A stretch of DNA of 36,630 bases, from assembly GCA_902782645.1 (NCBI GenBank), contig CACZNV010000140.1:1-36630 (forward strand). The letters run 5' to 3'. This DNA is from an uncultured Ruminococcus sp. GTDB taxonomy: Bacteria > Bacillota > Clostridia > UBA1212. Below the pieces are notes generated by a model that saw only the letters and a program-made list of their open reading frames with translations, had not been told where the DNA came from and searched no databases. This document shows, piece after piece, positions 8,350 to 17,392 of the stretch. The position numbers and the translations under genes are program-made. The stretch's first letter is position 1, and each line of letters opens with the position of its first letter.

Positions 8350-10179
8350 ATGAAAATTCGTTTAGCGGATTATATCGCGGATTTTTTGGCAAACCACGGT
8401 GTCACCGACGTATTTAGTGTTGTCGGAGGCGGCGCCATGCATCTCAACGATGCTCTGGGTCATCATCCGAAGCTTAACGTACTCTACAATCACCACGAGC
8501 AGGCCTGCGCAATTGCGGCTGAGGCGTATGCGCGCCTTGAAAACAAGATTGCCGCGGTGTGCGTCACTTCCGGCCCCGGAGGAACCAATGCCATCACGGG
8601 TGTCGTTGGCGGCTGGCTTGACTCCATACCCATGTTCGTGCTCACGGGTCAGGTGCGCTACGACACCACTGCACGGTATGCTCTGCCCTTCACCGGCGAG
8701 CCTCTCCGGGCCATGGGCGACCAGGAATACGACATCACAAAGGCGGTCTCGGCAATGACAAAATACGCCGTCATGGTGGAAGACCCCCTTGAAATAAGGT
8801 ACATTCTCGAAAAGGCCTGGCACCTTGCCACCACAGGCCGGCCGGGTCCTGTATGGATCGACGTCCCCGTAAACTTCCAGGGCGCTGCAATCGAAACCGA
8901 TGACCTTAAAGGCTACGACCCCGCAGAGGACGACGCCAAGCTGCCCCCTCCGGTTGAGCAGCACACCGTTGACGAGATCCTTGCAAAAATCGCCAAGGCA
9001 AAACGCCCCGTCTTCCACGCGGGCTATGGAATCAGGCTCTCAGGCGGCTACGACGAGTTCCGGAAGGTGCTTGAGAAGCTCAATATACCCGTTGTCACGT
9101 ACTGGAACGCGGTGGATCTGATTGAGGACGAGCACCCCCTCTACTGCGGACGGGCCGGAAACATGGGCGACAGGCCCGGAAACTGGGCGATTCAGAACGC
9201 GGACCTCATACTTGCCGTGGGCACCAGAATCTCAATCCGCCAGGTCGGCTATAACTGGAAGACCTGGGCAAGGGCAGCCGAGGTCATCATGGTCGACATC
9301 GACAAGGCAGAGCTCAAAAAGCCCACCCTCCACGTGGAATACCCCGTCTGGGCAGACGCCAAGGACTTCCTCACAAAACTCGACAAGGCCGCAAAAGGTC
9401 CCGTGTTCAAGGGCGAGGACTGGCTTGCCACCTGCAGGACCTGGAAAAAGGACTATCCCGCCGTGCTGCCCCGCCAATGGGAGGAAAACGGCAAAACCGC
9501 CAACGTCTACGCCTTCGTCCGCTACCTCAGCAGCCGCCTGCCGGAGAACAGCTTGACGGCAGTTTCAAACGGCGCCTGCTGCGTTGTTGGCAACCAGGCC
9601 TACGTGATTCAGAAGGGCAGCCGCATGGCCAACAACAGCGCCATCGCCAGCATGGGCTACGGCCTGCCCGCCGCCATTGGCACCTGCGTGGGCGGCGGCA
9701 GGAAAAACACAATATGCCTTGAGGGCGACGGAAGCATCATGATGAACCTTCAGGAGCTTCAGACCATAATCACCAACAACCTGCCTATAAAGATATTCCT
9801 CATCAACAACAACGGGTACCACTCCATAAGAATCACCCAGACCAACATTTTCGGCCACCACACCAAGGTGGGCATCGGTCCCGAATCCGGCGACCTTTCC
9901 TTCCCCGAGTTCAAAAAAATCGCCGAGGCCTTCGGCTACAGGTATTTCTCCTGCTCGTCTAACGCCGAAATGAAGAAAGTTGTTGACGATGTTCTGGCCC
10001 TTGACGGTCCCGTGTTCTGTGAGGTGTTTACGGACACAGTCCAGGTCTGGGAACCCAAGAGCAGCGCCAAAAAACTACCCGACGGCAGCCTCGTCAGCCC
10101 GCCGCTTGAGGACCTCGCGCCCTTCCTCCCGAGGGAAGAGCTCAAAAAACAGATGTTTATACCCCTTGTGGACGAATAA
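8350..10179 (+). CDS. Thiamine-diphosphate-dependent enzyme, acetolactate-synthase-like
   Basis: 609 residues with the full three-domain ThDP layout. The N-terminal domain has the catalytic glutamate (E50 in HHEQACA) and SGPGGTNAITG; the central domain follows; the C-terminal domain has GDGSIMMN and, some 25 residues on, NNNGYHS, the GDG-NN motif that binds Mg-ThDP. The closing PPLEDLAPFLPREEL block is typical of IlvB homologues found in surface-polysaccharide clusters (YerE-type), which add two-carbon units to nucleotide keto-sugars. No regulatory IlvN/IlvH subunit gene is next to it, arguing against amino-acid biosynthesis. Context (LicD, GT87 pair, HAD phosphatase) fits a glycan or special-sugar role, but this is inference. 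Many CGCCAAG words but no CGCCAAT. Confidence 0.88.
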   Translation: MKIRLADYIADFLANHGVTDVFSVVGGGAMHLNDALGHHPKLNVLYNHHEQACAIAAEAYARLENKIAAVCVTSGPGGTNAITGVVGGWLDSIPMFVLTGQVRYDTTARYALPFTGEPLRAMGDQEYDITKAVSAMTKYAVMVEDPLEIRYILEKAWHLATTGRPGPVWIDVPVNFQGAAIETDDLKGYDPAEDDAKLPPPVEQHTVDEILAKIAKAKRPVFHAGYGIRLSGGYDEFRKVLEKLNIPVVTYWNAVDLIEDEHPLYCGRAGNMGDRPGNWAIQNADLILAVGTRISIRQVGYNWKTWARAAEVIMVDIDKAELKKPTLHVEYPVWADAKDFLTKLDKAAKGPVFKGEDWLATCRTWKKDYPAVLPRQWEENGKTANVYAFVRYLSSRLPENSLTAVSNGACCVVGNQAYVIQKGSRMANNSAIASMGYGLPAAIGTCVGGGRKNTICLEGDGSIMMNLQELQTIITNNLPIKIFLINNNGYHSIRITQTNIFGHHTKVGIGPESGDLSFPEFKKIAEAFGYRYFSCSSNAEMKKVVDDVLALDGPVFCEVFTDTVQVWEPKSSAKKLPDGSLVSPPLEDLAPFLPREELKKQMFIPLVDE

Positions 10180-10244
10180 CTGACAGCTTCCCCGCATCGC
10201 ATCCAAGAGATGTCAGCCTCTTTTAACTGAAAGGAGACCGCAAA

Positions 10245-11117
10245 ATGTCTGAACCCATCGTCGCTTTGCTTTACGACTTTGACCGCACCCTGTCCACCCA
10301 GGACATGCAGAACTACAGGTTCATTCCAAGCCTTGACATGGATCCCTCGGAGTTCTGGGGATGCGCCAACGACTTTGCCCAGGAAAACAAGATGGACGGC
10401 ATATTGGCGTATATGTACACCATGATTCGACTCGCCAAGGAAAAGGGCGTAGTATTCGACCGGGAAACTCTCGTAAAAATGGGCAAAAACATTGAGTTCT
10501 TCAAAGGCGTGCCCACCTGGTTTTCCCGGATCAACGACTTCGGAAGGACAAAGGGTGTCATTGTCGAGCACTACATTATCTCATCGGGTCTTAAAGAGAT
10601 TCTGGAGGGGTGCGCCATAAGGGACTGCTTCAAGGAGATCTTCGCCTGCGAGTTTCTTTACGACGAGGAAGGCAACCCGGTGTGGCCCAAGGTCAGCGTA
10701 AACTACACAAACAAAACCCAGTTCATCTACAGGATAAACAAGGGCGTCCTGGACATTTCGGACGACAAGAGGCTCAACGCTTCCATGCCGGACAACGACA
10801 AGCGGGTCAGGTTCAGCAACATGATTTACCTTGGCGACGGTCTCTCGGACGTTCCCTGCATGAAAATGGTCAAGGCCTACGGGGGCAAGTCCATCGCAGT
10901 GTACGACCCCGCCATACGGGAGAATGAGGAAAAGTTCTCGAAGGTCGCGGATCTTCTGCTGAAGGACAGGGTTGATTTCGTTCTGCCCGCGGACTACAGC
11001 GCAGGCAAACCCCTTGAGACCACCGTCAGGAACATTATTTCCAGCATGGCTGCTGACGACATTCTTGACGCTGAAAGCACACGCCAAAGAGGCATGCTTT
11101 CCGGGAGAAAGGTGTGA
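10245..11117 (+). CDS. HAD-superfamily phosphatase (PSP-like)
   Basis: 290 residues. HAD motif I is YDFDRTLS, with nucleophile D11 and acid/base D13. Motif II is the serine in IISSGLKE. Motif IV is GDGLSDVPCM. The large cap between motifs I and II resembles the phosphoserine-phosphatase branch (subclass IB). The substrate is probably a small phosphorylated metabolite or sugar. AAAGGAG stands before the ATG, and the gene lies 65 bases after the ThDP enzyme with no terminator, so both are probably in one transcript and may work on the same pathway. The C-terminal tail after about residue 265 is probably disordered. Confidence 0.85.
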   Translation: MSEPIVALLYDFDRTLSTQDMQNYRFIPSLDMDPSEFWGCANDFAQENKMDGILAYMYTMIRLAKEKGVVFDRETLVKMGKNIEFFKGVPTWFSRINDFGRTKGVIVEHYIISSGLKEILEGCAIRDCFKEIFACEFLYDEEGNPVWPKVSVNYTNKTQFIYRINKGVLDISDDKRLNASMPDNDKRVRFSNMIYLGDGLSDVPCMKMVKAYGGKSIAVYDPAIRENEEKFSKVADLLLKDRVDFVLPADYSAGKPLETTVRNIISSMAADDILDAESTRQRGMLSGRKV

Positions 11118-11152
11118 TAGTAACTTTAGCCAACTATCAAGGAGGTTGTTTT

Positions 11153-12847
11153 ATGGAAAAGTTTAAAGATATTGAATACAAACGGCCTGATGTGGCCGCT
11201 CTTAAGAAAAACGTTACCGAAAAGATAAGCCTTTTCAAAAAGGCAACGACCTTTGAGGAAGCCGACAAGTATCTTCTCCAGTGGGAGGAGCTTATGACGG
11301 AGGCAATGACCCAGATTTCGGTCTGCCAAATCCGCAACACAATGAACATGGCTGACGAGTTCTATGACGCCGAAAAGAAATATTTTGACGCCAATATGCC
11401 CAAGCTCATGCCCCTCATGAAGAAAACCATTGACGCCATGCTGAAGAGCAAATTCCGCCCTCAGCTTGAGGAGAAGTACGGCTCCCACCTCTTCAAGTCA
11501 AACGAGATTCAGAAAGATCTCATGAAGATAAAAATCATCCCCCAGATGATTGCCGAGAATAAGCTTACAAGCGAATACTCCAAGGTCGCAGCCGCCTGTT
11601 CTGTGGAATTTATGGGTGAAAAATGCAATTTCTACGGACTTCTGCGCCACATGCAGTCCACCGACAGAGAGGAGCGTAAGGCTGCCTTCCTTGCGTGGGC
11701 AAAGCTCTATGAGGACGCCTCAGGAAAGCTGGACGAGATCTACGGAAAGCTTGTCAAAGTCCGCGTCAAGCTCGCAAAAAAGCTTGGCTACAAGAATTAT
11801 GCGGACTATGCATACCTGAACAGGGGACGGTTTGACTACGACAGGAAAAACGTTGCCGAGTTCAGAGAAGCCGTCCGCAAGTACATCACACCCCTCTGCG
11901 ACAAAATGTTTAAGGACCAGGCCGCGCGGCTCGGTCTTGACTCCCTGAATCTCTACGACGAAAGCCTGGTCTTCCCTGAGGGCAACGCCATGCCCATCGG
12001 CACCCCCGAGGAGCTTGTGGAGGCCGCCAAGAACATGTACTCGGCAATGTCCCCTGAGACAAAGGAATTCTTCGATTTTCTCACGGACTACGAGCTCTAC
12101 GACTTTGTAACACGGGAGAATAAACACCTTGGCGGGTACTGCACAGCCCTTCCCTCCTTCAAGGCACCCTTCATTTTCTCGAATTTCAACGGGACTTCGG
12201 CGGATGTGGACGTGCTCACCCATGAGGCGGGCCACGCTTTTGAGTTCTACTACGCCGCAAGGAAGCTCCCGATTTTCGACACGGTCTTTTCCACAAGCGA
12301 GATCAACGAGATCCACTCCATGACAATGGAGTACTTTGCCTACCCGTACATGGAGGGTTTCTTTGGCGACAAGGCCGACAAGTACCGCTTCGCCCACTTC
12401 ACCGAGTCCATCAAGACGATTCCCTACCTTGTTTCCGTTGACGAGTTCCAGCACATGGTCTACGACAATCCGGACTCGACCCCTGCGGACTGGCGCCGCT
12501 ACTGGAAGGAGATTGAGGGCAAGTATATGCCTTGGCGTCACTACGACGGCAATGTATTTCTGGAGGGCGGCGGCTACTGGATGCAGAAGCAGCACATTTT
12601 CCTCTATCCCTTCTACTATGTCGACTACGCCATGGCCCAGCTGTGCGCTCTCCAGATGTACAAAACCAAGGTTGATGGCGGCGACGCCTGGAGCAAGTAC
12701 CTGAATCTCTGCTCCATGGGCGGCAAGTACGGCTACTTCGACACCCTCAGGCAGGCGGGTCTTGAGATTCCTCTTCAGGACAGTCTTGTAAAAGAGATGG
12801 CCGATTTTGCGGAAAAAGAGGCCGACGAACTTAAAGCCAAGCTCTGA
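11153..12847 (+). CDS. M3-family oligoendopeptidase (PepF-like)
   Basis: 564 residues with an all-helical peptidase M3 fold that cleaves short peptides in the cytoplasm. The zinc motif HEAGH is at 357-361, followed about 25 residues later by EIHSMTMEYF, which supplies the third ligand. YWMQKQH and the Tyr-rich stretch near 480-500 match the substrate-binding region. I chose the ATG at 11153 because AAGGAGG ends 7 bases before it; an in-frame GTG-type start at 11114 would add 13 residues, overlap the HAD gene and has no such site. Last gene of the plus-strand run; a bidirectional terminator follows. Confidence 0.95.
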   Translation: MEKFKDIEYKRPDVAALKKNVTEKISLFKKATTFEEADKYLLQWEELMTEAMTQISVCQIRNTMNMADEFYDAEKKYFDANMPKLMPLMKKTIDAMLKSKFRPQLEEKYGSHLFKSNEIQKDLMKIKIIPQMIAENKLTSEYSKVAAACSVEFMGEKCNFYGLLRHMQSTDREERKAAFLAWAKLYEDASGKLDEIYGKLVKVRVKLAKKLGYKNYADYAYLNRGRFDYDRKNVAEFREAVRKYITPLCDKMFKDQAARLGLDSLNLYDESLVFPEGNAMPIGTPEELVEAAKNMYSAMSPETKEFFDFLTDYELYDFVTRENKHLGGYCTALPSFKAPFIFSNFNGTSADVDVLTHEAGHAFEFYYAARKLPIFDTVFSTSEINEIHSMTMEYFAYPYMEGFFGDKADKYRFAHFTESIKTIPYLVSVDEFQHMVYDNPDSTPADWRRYWKEIEGKYMPWRHYDGNVFLEGGGYWMQKQHIFLYPFYYVDYAMAQLCALQMYKTKVDGGDAWSKYLNLCSMGGKYGYFDTLRQAGLEIPLQDSLVKEMADFAEKEADELKAKL

Positions 12848-12870
12848 CGGCCCCTCGCTGACACTCTGAA

Positions 12871-12942
12871 CAAAAAAGAAGCTCCCCTTCTGACTGAAAG
12901 CGGTTTTTATCCTGCCGCCAATGCCTTCCGGGGAGCTTTTTT
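12871..12942. terminator. Bidirectional terminator between convergent genes
   Basis: GCTCCCC (12881-12887) pairs with GGGGAGC (12930-12936); A-run 12872-12877 and T-run 12937-12942 flank the stem, so it can stop transcription in both directions (M3 peptidase and pcp). The 42-base loop carries a smaller stem (GCGG with CCGC) and one CGCCAAT heptamer at 12916-12922. Confidence 0.85.
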
Positions 12943-12947
12943 GAGCC

Positions 12948-13535
12948 TTATACCAGCTCTATTATTTCTTTCAAAACATTCACGGCAGTTTCCCTGTCAA
13001 GGAAAGGAACGCCCTCCTTAGCCTGCTCCGGGAAGAAAGGCACGTGCACGAAGCCGACCTTTACGCCCTTGCCGTCAAAGGCCCGCAGCAGCGAGTACAG
13101 AAGGTCATTGCAGACAAAGGTTCCGGCGCTGTAGGACACCCCGCAGGGGAGACCTTTTGCGGCAAGCTGTTCCGAGATCTTTTTCCCGTCAACCGTGGAG
13201 AAATATGCCGCAGCACCTCCGGGCGCAACAGGCTCTCCGTTTGCAAAATTGCCTTCGTTATCGGCAATTTTTGCATCCCTCACATTGACGCCAATCATTT
13301 CGGGAGTGACATTTTTTCTGCCCCCCGCCTGTCCGACGCATATAATCGCACAGGGCTTGATTACCTCCGCGGCGTTTATCGCAATCTCCGCAGCCTTCCC
13401 GTACACCGTGGGCAGCCTGAGCTTCACAAGCTCCGCCTCCCCGGTCCTGTCAGGAAGCGCCTTCACGCACTCCCAGGACGGGTTTATTGTCTCGCCGCCA
13501 AAGGGCTCAAACCCCGTAACCAAAATCCTCTTCAT
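12948..13535 (-). CDS. pcp: Pyrrolidone-carboxylate (pyroglutamyl) peptidase
   Basis: 195 residues, family C15, removing N-terminal pyroglutamate from peptides in the cytoplasm. It opens with the family's ILVTGFEPFGG. The catalytic triad is present: E79 (TPEMIGVN), C142 (GTFVCNDLLY) and H164 (GFVHVPFFPEQ), close to Glu81, Cys144 and His168 of characterised enzymes. I chose the ATG at 13535; an in-frame TTG two codons upstream is less likely. It lies 43 bases after the htrA-like stop codon on the same strand, so both probably form one transcript. Confidence 0.96.
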   Translation of the reverse strand: MKRILVTGFEPFGGETINPSWECVKALPDRTGEAELVKLRLPTVYGKAAEIAINAAEVIKPCAIICVGQAGGRKNVTPEMIGVNVRDAKIADNEGNFANGEPVAPGGAAAYFSTVDGKKISEQLAAKGLPCGVSYSAGTFVCNDLLYSLLRAFDGKGVKVGFVHVPFFPEQAKEGVPFLDRETAVNVLKEIIELV

Positions 13536-13578
13536 TGCCAATCACATCTCACCGCAGCTGCGTAAAAAGCCCAAAATC

Positions 13579-14736
13579 TTATAGGATTATACCGTTTTTG
13601 GTATCCCAGCCTTCAGGCACCATATCCGGGCTGTACTCGTCAAGGGTCACTTCCAGCTCAAAGGACCTGTTGTTGTGCACGCCTTTGACGGTCACCGTGG
13701 TTCCCACCGTTTTGCCTCTGATCACAACGTCAAGCTCTTCGGGGGTTGTAATCTCTGTGGAATCCACCTCGGTGATGAGCATGCCCTCAACGATGCCGGC
13801 TTTTTCGGCTGCGCTGCCGGGGATAACGTAGTTGACGTAGGCGCCGCTGACTCTCGAGGAACCGAAATAGCTTTGGCGGTAGGCCACAGCTGCGGCGATG
13901 CCGAGAGCGCCCTTGCCCTTGACGAAGCCGTATTCGATGAGCTGGGAGGCGATGTTGAGCGCGTCGTTTATCGGAATGCAGAAGCCGATGCCTTCAACCA
14001 GATCCTTGTTGACCTTGGCGGTGACCATGCCGATGACGTGGCCCCGGGCGTCAAATGCCGGACCGCCGGAGTTGCCCTCGTTGACGGCTGCATCGATTTG
14101 GAAAACTATTATGGGAGTTCCGTCCTTGTTGATGGCCCTGTTGAGAGCGCTGACCACGCCTCTTGAGAGGGAGAAGGTGAGCTCGCCAAGGGGATTGCCG
14201 ATAACCACCACATCCTCGCCCACAACCAGTTCCGAGTTGTCCCCGAAAACTGCGGGCTGAAGGTCCGCGGCCTCTATCTTGAGCACCGCCACGTCGTTTG
14301 ATTTTTCGGCGCCCACCACCACCGCGTCATACTGGGTCCCGTCGAACAGCGTAACTGAAAAGCTGGTTCCGTCCTCAATGACATGGTTGTTTGTGAGTAT
14401 GTAGCCGTCCGAGGTCAGCACTATTCCGGTGCCTGCGGATGCGTTAATGGTGGTCTGACCGAAAATATTCTCGGATTTGCTTTGGGATTTGATGCCCACC
14501 ACCGAATTGACGTTGTCCCGGTAGATGTCGACAACCGAATAGGATTCATCCGAGGAAGAGCCGCGCTTAAAAGACGTGCTGCTTGCGGTGTCAATCGCAC
14601 TTGTTTTCCCCGAGTTGTCCGTCTGACCGGAGATGTTTTCGCGGGTGATTGTGGTCAGTCCGCAGCCTGAGAAAACCGCAAGTGCAAGCACTGACAGCAC
14701 CACAGTAACAAACAGTTTTGAAATTCTCTTTTTCAT
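13579..14736 (-). CDS. HtrA/DegP-like serine protease, probable lipoprotein
   Basis: 385 residues, an extracytoplasmic quality-control protease. The N-terminus is a signal peptide with a possible lipobox (VFSGC, Cys25), then a Ser/Thr-rich linker (about 27-65). The trypsin-like domain has the triad H118 (TNNHVIEDG), D148 (SNDVAVLKI) and S223 (NEGNSGGPAF). One PDZ domain follows (about 275-370), with the carboxylate-binding loop near the start of that domain less clear. Classical DegP has two PDZ domains; one PDZ is usual in Gram-positive HtrA, but those are normally anchored by a membrane helix, so a lipoprotein form is a little unusual. Own promoter upstream, followed by pcp. Confidence 0.93.
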   Translation of the reverse strand: MKKRISKLFVTVVLSVLALAVFSGCGLTTITRENISGQTDNSGKTSAIDTASSTSFKRGSSSDESYSVVDIYRDNVNSVVGIKSQSKSENIFGQTTINASAGTGIVLTSDGYILTNNHVIEDGTSFSVTLFDGTQYDAVVVGAEKSNDVAVLKIEAADLQPAVFGDNSELVVGEDVVVIGNPLGELTFSLSRGVVSALNRAINKDGTPIIVFQIDAAVNEGNSGGPAFDARGHVIGMVTAKVNKDLVEGIGFCIPINDALNIASQLIEYGFVKGKGALGIAAAVAYRQSYFGSSRVSGAYVNYVIPGSAAEKAGIVEGMLITEVDSTEITTPEELDVVIRGKTVGTTVTVKGVHNNRSFELEVTLDEYSPDMVPEGWDTKNGIIL

Positions 14737-14770
14737 AATATATCAGTCCTTTCGGAAATGTTCAGCTTGA

Positions 14771-14800
14771 ATTATACCTTGCAAACTGAAAATATCACAA
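14771..14800 (-). promoter_or_regulatory. Promoter of the htrA-like gene
   Basis: On the minus strand, TTGTGA (14800-14795), an 18-base spacer and a perfect TATAAT (14776-14771), about 35 bases before the ATG. An AAAGGA site lies nearer the start. The -35 matches four of six positions. Confidence 0.55.
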
Positions 14801-14827
14801 AAACAGGTCCCGGTAAAGGGTTAAGGT

Positions 14828-14866
14828 AAAAAAAGCGGCCGCAATAAGACTTTTTGGCGCGGCCGC
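14828..14866 (-). terminator. Intrinsic terminator of the M29 aminopeptidase gene
   Basis: Two copies of GCGGCCGC (14835-14842 and 14859-14866) form a stem; on the minus strand the second arm is followed by seven T residues (14834-14828). It starts just beyond the stop codon at 14878. The loop-stem edge holds a TTGGCG core (14854-14859). Confidence 0.9.
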
Positions 14867-14877
14867 GTTAAAACTTA

Positions 14878-16104
14878 TTAAGCCCACTCGCCGTTGACGA
14901 TGATAGGCACCTTCTTGCCGTCGCCGGTGATGCCTGTAATGCAAAGGGTTTCATCACCTATCATAAAGTCCACGTGGCTGAGGGAGTCGTTGATGCCTGC
15001 GGCCTTGATTTCCTCGTTGGAGAGGTTTTCCCAGCCGTCGATAACTTCGTTGAAGCCCCGCCCAAGGGCAAGGTGACAGCTGGCATTCTCGTCAAACAGG
15101 GTGTTCAGGAACAGTATACCTGTAGTGCTGACGGGGGAGCTGACCGGAACGATTGCGACCTCGCCAAGCATGGAGGCGCCTTCGTCAATAGTTATAATGG
15201 TTTTGAGCATGTCGGCGCCCTTCTCAGCTTCCCAGGAGACCGCCTTGCCGTCTTTGAATGTGATGCTGAAGTTTTCGATGAGGCTTCCGTTGTATGAAAG
15301 GGGCTTTGTGGCAAACACCTTGCCCTCTGCGACGCCACGCATTGGCGATGAAAAGATTTCCTCTGTGGGAAGGTTCGGCACAAAGAACACGCCAAGCTTT
15401 GAATTGTCGCCTCCGCCCACGAATTTTGCCCCGGGAATGAGCCCAATCTTAAGGTCGGTGCCTTTTGCGCTCCTGTACTCAAGAGACCTGAGGTCAAGGG
15501 AGTTCAGCCAGTCGCATTTTTCCGCATAAAGCTCTTTTCTCGCGTTCCAGACCGCCTCCGGATCGTTGTCCTCTGTCACATAAACTGTGCTGAGGATGGC
15601 CTGCCAGAGCTTCTCCACGCCTGCGTGGGGTTTCTCGTTGGGGAAAACCGCCTTTGCCCAGGCCTTTGAGGGTATGGCGGCAATGCACCACTGCTGGATG
15701 CCCTCTACAGCGTCCCTGTACTTTTTCATGACTGCCCGCCTTGCACGGCTGACCTTCAGCAGCTTTTCGGCGTTGATACCCGCAAGGGCATCCGGCGCGT
15801 CAGACTCGATGAGTATCTTGGCGGCGTTCTCGTCAACTTCCTCCTGTGCCCTCTCCTCGACCCACTTGCTCACCTTTTTCATTGTGGTGAGGGTCTGGTG
15901 CCTGAAGCTGAGCTTTGTGAGCTTGTTGGATGTGAAATCAACCCGCACCTTGCCGGCGCCTGCCCTGTAGCACTCCTCCGCAAGCACTGCCGCAAAATCC
16001 TCGCACTCTGCGGCGATGGAGATAATGACGCTCTGGCCCTTCTGAACATTGACGCCAACCCTGGCAATGAGCCTCGCATATTTTCTGATCAAACTTTTTT
16101 TCAT
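14878..16104 (-). CDS. M29-family aminopeptidase (AmpS/PepS type)
   Basis: 408 residues, the normal length for M29 thermophilic-type metallo-aminopeptidases, which release N-terminal residues in the cytoplasm using two divalent metals. Family signatures are visible in order: LPTEEIFSSP (first metal-ligand Glu), MLGEVAIVP (second ligand Glu), LFDENASCHLALG (Glu and His), and LSHVDFMIGD (His and Asp). N-terminal YARLIARVGVNVQKGQ is also typical. Only a weak AGG precedes the ATG. It lies 97 bases after the CD1247-type gene, so it may be read from the efp transcript. Confidence 0.95.
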   Translation of the reverse strand: MKKSLIRKYARLIARVGVNVQKGQSVIISIAAECEDFAAVLAEECYRAGAGKVRVDFTSNKLTKLSFRHQTLTTMKKVSKWVEERAQEEVDENAAKILIESDAPDALAGINAEKLLKVSRARRAVMKKYRDAVEGIQQWCIAAIPSKAWAKAVFPNEKPHAGVEKLWQAILSTVYVTEDNDPEAVWNARKELYAEKCDWLNSLDLRSLEYRSAKGTDLKIGLIPGAKFVGGGDNSKLGVFFVPNLPTEEIFSSPMRGVAEGKVFATKPLSYNGSLIENFSITFKDGKAVSWEAEKGADMLKTIITIDEGASMLGEVAIVPVSSPVSTTGILFLNTLFDENASCHLALGRGFNEVIDGWENLSNEEIKAAGINDSLSHVDFMIGDETLCITGITGDGKKVPIIVNGEWA

Positions 16105-16201
16105 AATACCTGTAATACCTCTCTCAAACTAAAAGAGCAGCCCGGCAACCCGCCAAACCGCCCTTTGTCTTTAATCTTCCGAAACCTTGATCTTTAGGGA
16201 A

Positions 16202-16642
16202 TTATTCGTCCTTGTTGACCGGGCAGTTGTTGCAGTCGCCGTCGCAGTCATCATAGTCGTCACACGCATCCTCGGTGGAAATGGTGACCTTCTCGCCGCA
16301 TCCCGGGCAATCAAGAGTGATCTCTTCGTCAGACTCAAGCAGTTCTTCGTCTACCGGAAGTATCTCGCCGCAGTTGGGGCAGCGGAAATCCTCGGTATAG
16401 TCTTCATCCTCTTCCTCGGCGTCCTCATCCTCATACAAAAAGTCATAAAGGTCTTCCTGCGTGTCGGCAAGCTCTTCCGAAATGTCGTTCTGCTTCTCGT
16501 CGATGTTCTCAATCGACGAAGCCATATCGTCAAGCAGTTCAATGATCTCGCCAAAGATTCTGCTCTCAGGGCTGTTCTCGTCAAGCTTAATGCCGTCCAC
16601 AAGTCCTCTGAGATAACTGACTCTCTCTGTTAAATAACCCAT
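16202..16642 (-). CDS. CD1247-type coiled-coil/zinc-ribbon protein
   Basis: 146 residues, very acidic. The N-terminal 70 residues (TERVSYLRGLVDGI onward) match the CD1247 N-terminal domain common in Clostridia and look helical or coiled-coil. A Glu/Asp linker leads to a zinc ribbon: CPNC (near 88) and CPGC (near 111). A last Cys-rich Asp/Cys tail (CDDYDDCDGDCNNCP) could bind another metal. It lies 30 bases after efp on the same strand, a gene order seen in Clostridia. Biochemical function is not established. Confidence 0.85.
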   Translation of the reverse strand: MGYLTERVSYLRGLVDGIKLDENSPESRIFGEIIELLDDMASSIENIDEKQNDISEELADTQEDLYDFLYEDEDAEEEDEDYTEDFRCPNCGEILPVDEELLESDEEITLDCPGCGEKVTISTEDACDDYDDCDGDCNNCPVNKDE

Positions 16643-16672
16643 ACGAAACCTCCTGTAATTAGGGCCCGCGCC

Positions 16673-17230
16673 TCAGGCTCTTTCCATGTATTCTTCGGTT
16701 CTGGTGTCGATTCTGATTCTGTCGCCAACGTTGATGAAGAGCGGAACCTTAACCGTTGCGCCTGTCTCAACCGTAGCGGGCTTAACTGTGCCTGTAGCTG
16801 TGTCGCCTTTGAATCCGGGCTCTGTCTCTGTAACTTCAAGTTCCACGAAAATAGGCGGCTCGATTCCGAAAACATTGCCTTTGAACGAAAGAATCTTGCA
16901 GATATCGTTCTCTTTGACAAACTTGAGCTTATCGCCAACGGTCTCCGCGTTGATCGGCATCTGGTCGTAAGTCTCCATATCCATGAAATAGTAGAGACCG
17001 TCGTCGCTGTAGAGGTACTGCATATCTCTTCTGTCAACTCTTGCGTTCTCAAACTTATCGGTCGGGTTGAAGGATCTTTCAACGGTGGCACCGGTAATAA
17101 CGTTCTTCATTTTTGTTCTTACAAACGCAGCGCCTTTACCCGGCTTTACGTGCTGGAATTCGACAACCTGCCATACACCGTTGTCCATCTCAAAGGTAAC
17201 GCCATTTCTAAAATCACCGGCTGTTAACAT
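16673..17230 (-). CDS. efp: Translation elongation factor P
   Basis: 185 residues. EF-P enters the ribosome E-site and rescues stalling at polyproline. All three beta-barrel domains are present: the KOW-like N domain, an OB domain, and the C-terminal OB domain ending [16 protein letters not shown]. The tip loop is KPGKG (29-33), so the residue open to modification is K32. I placed the start at 17230 because AGGAGG lies 8 bases upstream; an open frame continues 39 codons further but has no such site. Stands first in a likely efp-CD1247 (-ampS) transcript. Confidence 0.98.
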   Translation of the reverse strand: MLTAGDFRNGVTFEMDNGVWQVVEFQHVKPGKGAAFVRTKMKNVITGATVERSFNPTDKFENARVDRRDMQYLYSDDGLYYFMDMETYDQMPINAETVGDKLKFVKENDICKILSFKGNVFGIEPPIFVELEVTETEPGFKGDTATGTVKPATVETGATVKVPLFINVGDRIRIDTRTEEYMERA

Positions 17231-17318
17231 ATATAATTCCTCCTGAATTTTTTCTGTCTGTAGAGGCTGCTCGCCGCTCGGGCAGAACACGCCAATCTTT
17301 TTTAAGGATATTCGGTTA

Positions 17319-17347
17319 ATTTTATCATTATAAACCTTGAAATTCAA
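17319..17347 (-). promoter_or_regulatory. Candidate efp promoter
   Basis: On the minus strand, TTGAAT (17347-17342), 17 bases, TAAAAT (17324-17319). A second possible -10, TATAAT (17332-17327), has no good -35. The resulting leader of about 85 bases includes a CGCCAAT heptamer at 17290-17296. Confidence 0.45.
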
Positions 17348-17392
17348 CAGTTTTTCAAACCGCCAAGCCAGCCTCGCTCACAGGAAACTTAT

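Noticed and set aside
8350-10179. Genuine biosynthetic acetolactate synthase (ilvB)
   Set aside because: No ilvN/ilvH, ilvC or ilvD is adjacent, and the C-terminal block matches polysaccharide-cluster homologues better.
14835-14866. Paired GCGGCCGC (NotI) sites as a cloning scar
   Set aside because: The two sites are the arms of a natural terminator with a T7 tail right after a stop codon.
17231-17347. EF-P start 39 codons upstream
   Set aside because: EF-P begins at the conserved MLTAGDF, which has AGGAGG directly upstream; the extension overlaps the candidate promoter.
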